A DNA stretch of 6,981 nt from an uncultured Candidatus Nemicrothrix sp. (GTDB lineage: Bacteria > Actinomycetota > Acidimicrobiia > Acidimicrobiales > Acidimicrobilacustridaceae), in assembly GCA_903827085.1 (NCBI GenBank), contig CAIKHC010000215.1:1-6981 (forward strand), read 5' to 3'. The position numbers and the translations under genes were made by a program. Of the stretch, positions 6,759 through 6,981 are shown piece by piece. The notes below the pieces were generated by a model. The model was not told the origin of the DNA and did no database searches. It saw only the letters and a list, made by a program, of their open reading frames with translations. Position 1 is the first letter of the stretch, and every line of letters begins with the position of its first letter.

Positions 6759-6981
6759 TTGAGCAGCGAAGAGCGATACATCGTCATTTCGGCCGATGGG
6801 CATGCCGGGGGAGACATCCCCGATTACCGGCCGTATTTGGAATCGAAGTGGCATGAGGATTTCGACGCCTGGGCAGCCGATTACGAAAATCCGTATGAAG
6901 ACCTTGAAGGCGACCTCGGTGGCCGCAATTGGGACTCCGCTCGCCGAATGGCCGATCTTGAGGCCGATGGTCAAGCAGCAG
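6759..6981 (+). CDS. Amidohydrolase-family protein, N-terminal part only (3'-truncated by the window edge)
   Basis: The first 74 codons of a second amidohydrolase-family gene. It starts at TTG and reads MSSEERYIVISADGHAGGD, the first barrel strand with a DxH motif (Asp13, His15) where this superfamily binds its metal. Downstream are DYRPYLESKWHEDFDAWAAD (22-41) and NWDSARRMADLEADG (57-71). Both are typical of a subgroup common in actinobacteria whose members continue with a VVAEVIFPNT-like strand beyond this window. The second metal-site residue is Gly17 (HAG) and not the His of the classic DxHxH. It is related to the family of the gene at the left edge, though the two visible parts do not overlap and cannot be compared. 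It may have its own promoter or be the sixth gene of the run. Family assignment is good; the reaction is unknown. Confidence 0.83.
   Translation, partial: MSSEERYIVISADGHAGGDIPDYRPYLESKWHEDFDAWAADYENPYEDLEGDLGGRNWDSARRMADLEADGQAA

Overview
The window reads as a catabolic segment of an actinobacterial chromosome. The evidence is a flavin/F420-type oxidoreductase of the Rv3520c family, a FadD19-like acyl-CoA ligase, a side-by-side pair of unequal acyl-CoA dehydrogenase subunits, and amidohydrolases of a type common in mycobacteria and relatives. Base composition, sampled by eye on a few lines, is about 50-62% G+C, lower than in mycobacteria or streptomycetes. A moderate-G+C lineage such as an aquatic acidimicrobial actinobacterium would fit, but that is a guess. 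All genes are on the + strand.

Layout. Bases 2-820 are the 3' part of an amidohydrolase gene that starts before the window, closed by a strong intrinsic terminator (842-882). A 145-base gap follows. Then comes a compact five-gene run: a short-chain dehydrogenase (966-1769), a luciferase-like F420-dependent oxidoreductase (1826-2836), an acyl-CoA synthetase (2893-4488), a short acyl-CoA dehydrogenase-like subunit (4485-5510) and a full-length acyl-CoA dehydrogenase subunit (5512-6654). Gaps are 56, 56, -4 and 1 bases, so one transcript is likely. After a 104-base gap with a possible promoter and a small palindrome, a second amidohydrolase starts at a TTG (6759) and runs off the right edge.

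How the genes may work together (inference). The ligase would load a carboxylic acid onto CoA. The two dehydrogenase subunits would then form one mixed enzyme that makes the alpha,beta double bond. The short-chain dehydrogenase and the F420-type enzyme would handle alcohol/ketone or ene redox steps on the same substrate. The amidohydrolases could open or decarboxylate a ring product. The closest known parallel is the mycobacterial sterol side-chain region, where fadD19 and Rv3520c lie near each other and mixed dehydrogenases are the rule. The substrate here cannot be read from sequence; other bulky acids or terpenoids are possible.

I found no CRISPR array, mobile element, RNA gene or defence system. 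The most notable point is the complementary loss of active-site and cofactor motifs between the two adjacent dehydrogenase subunits. That matches a known enzyme architecture rather than a new system.
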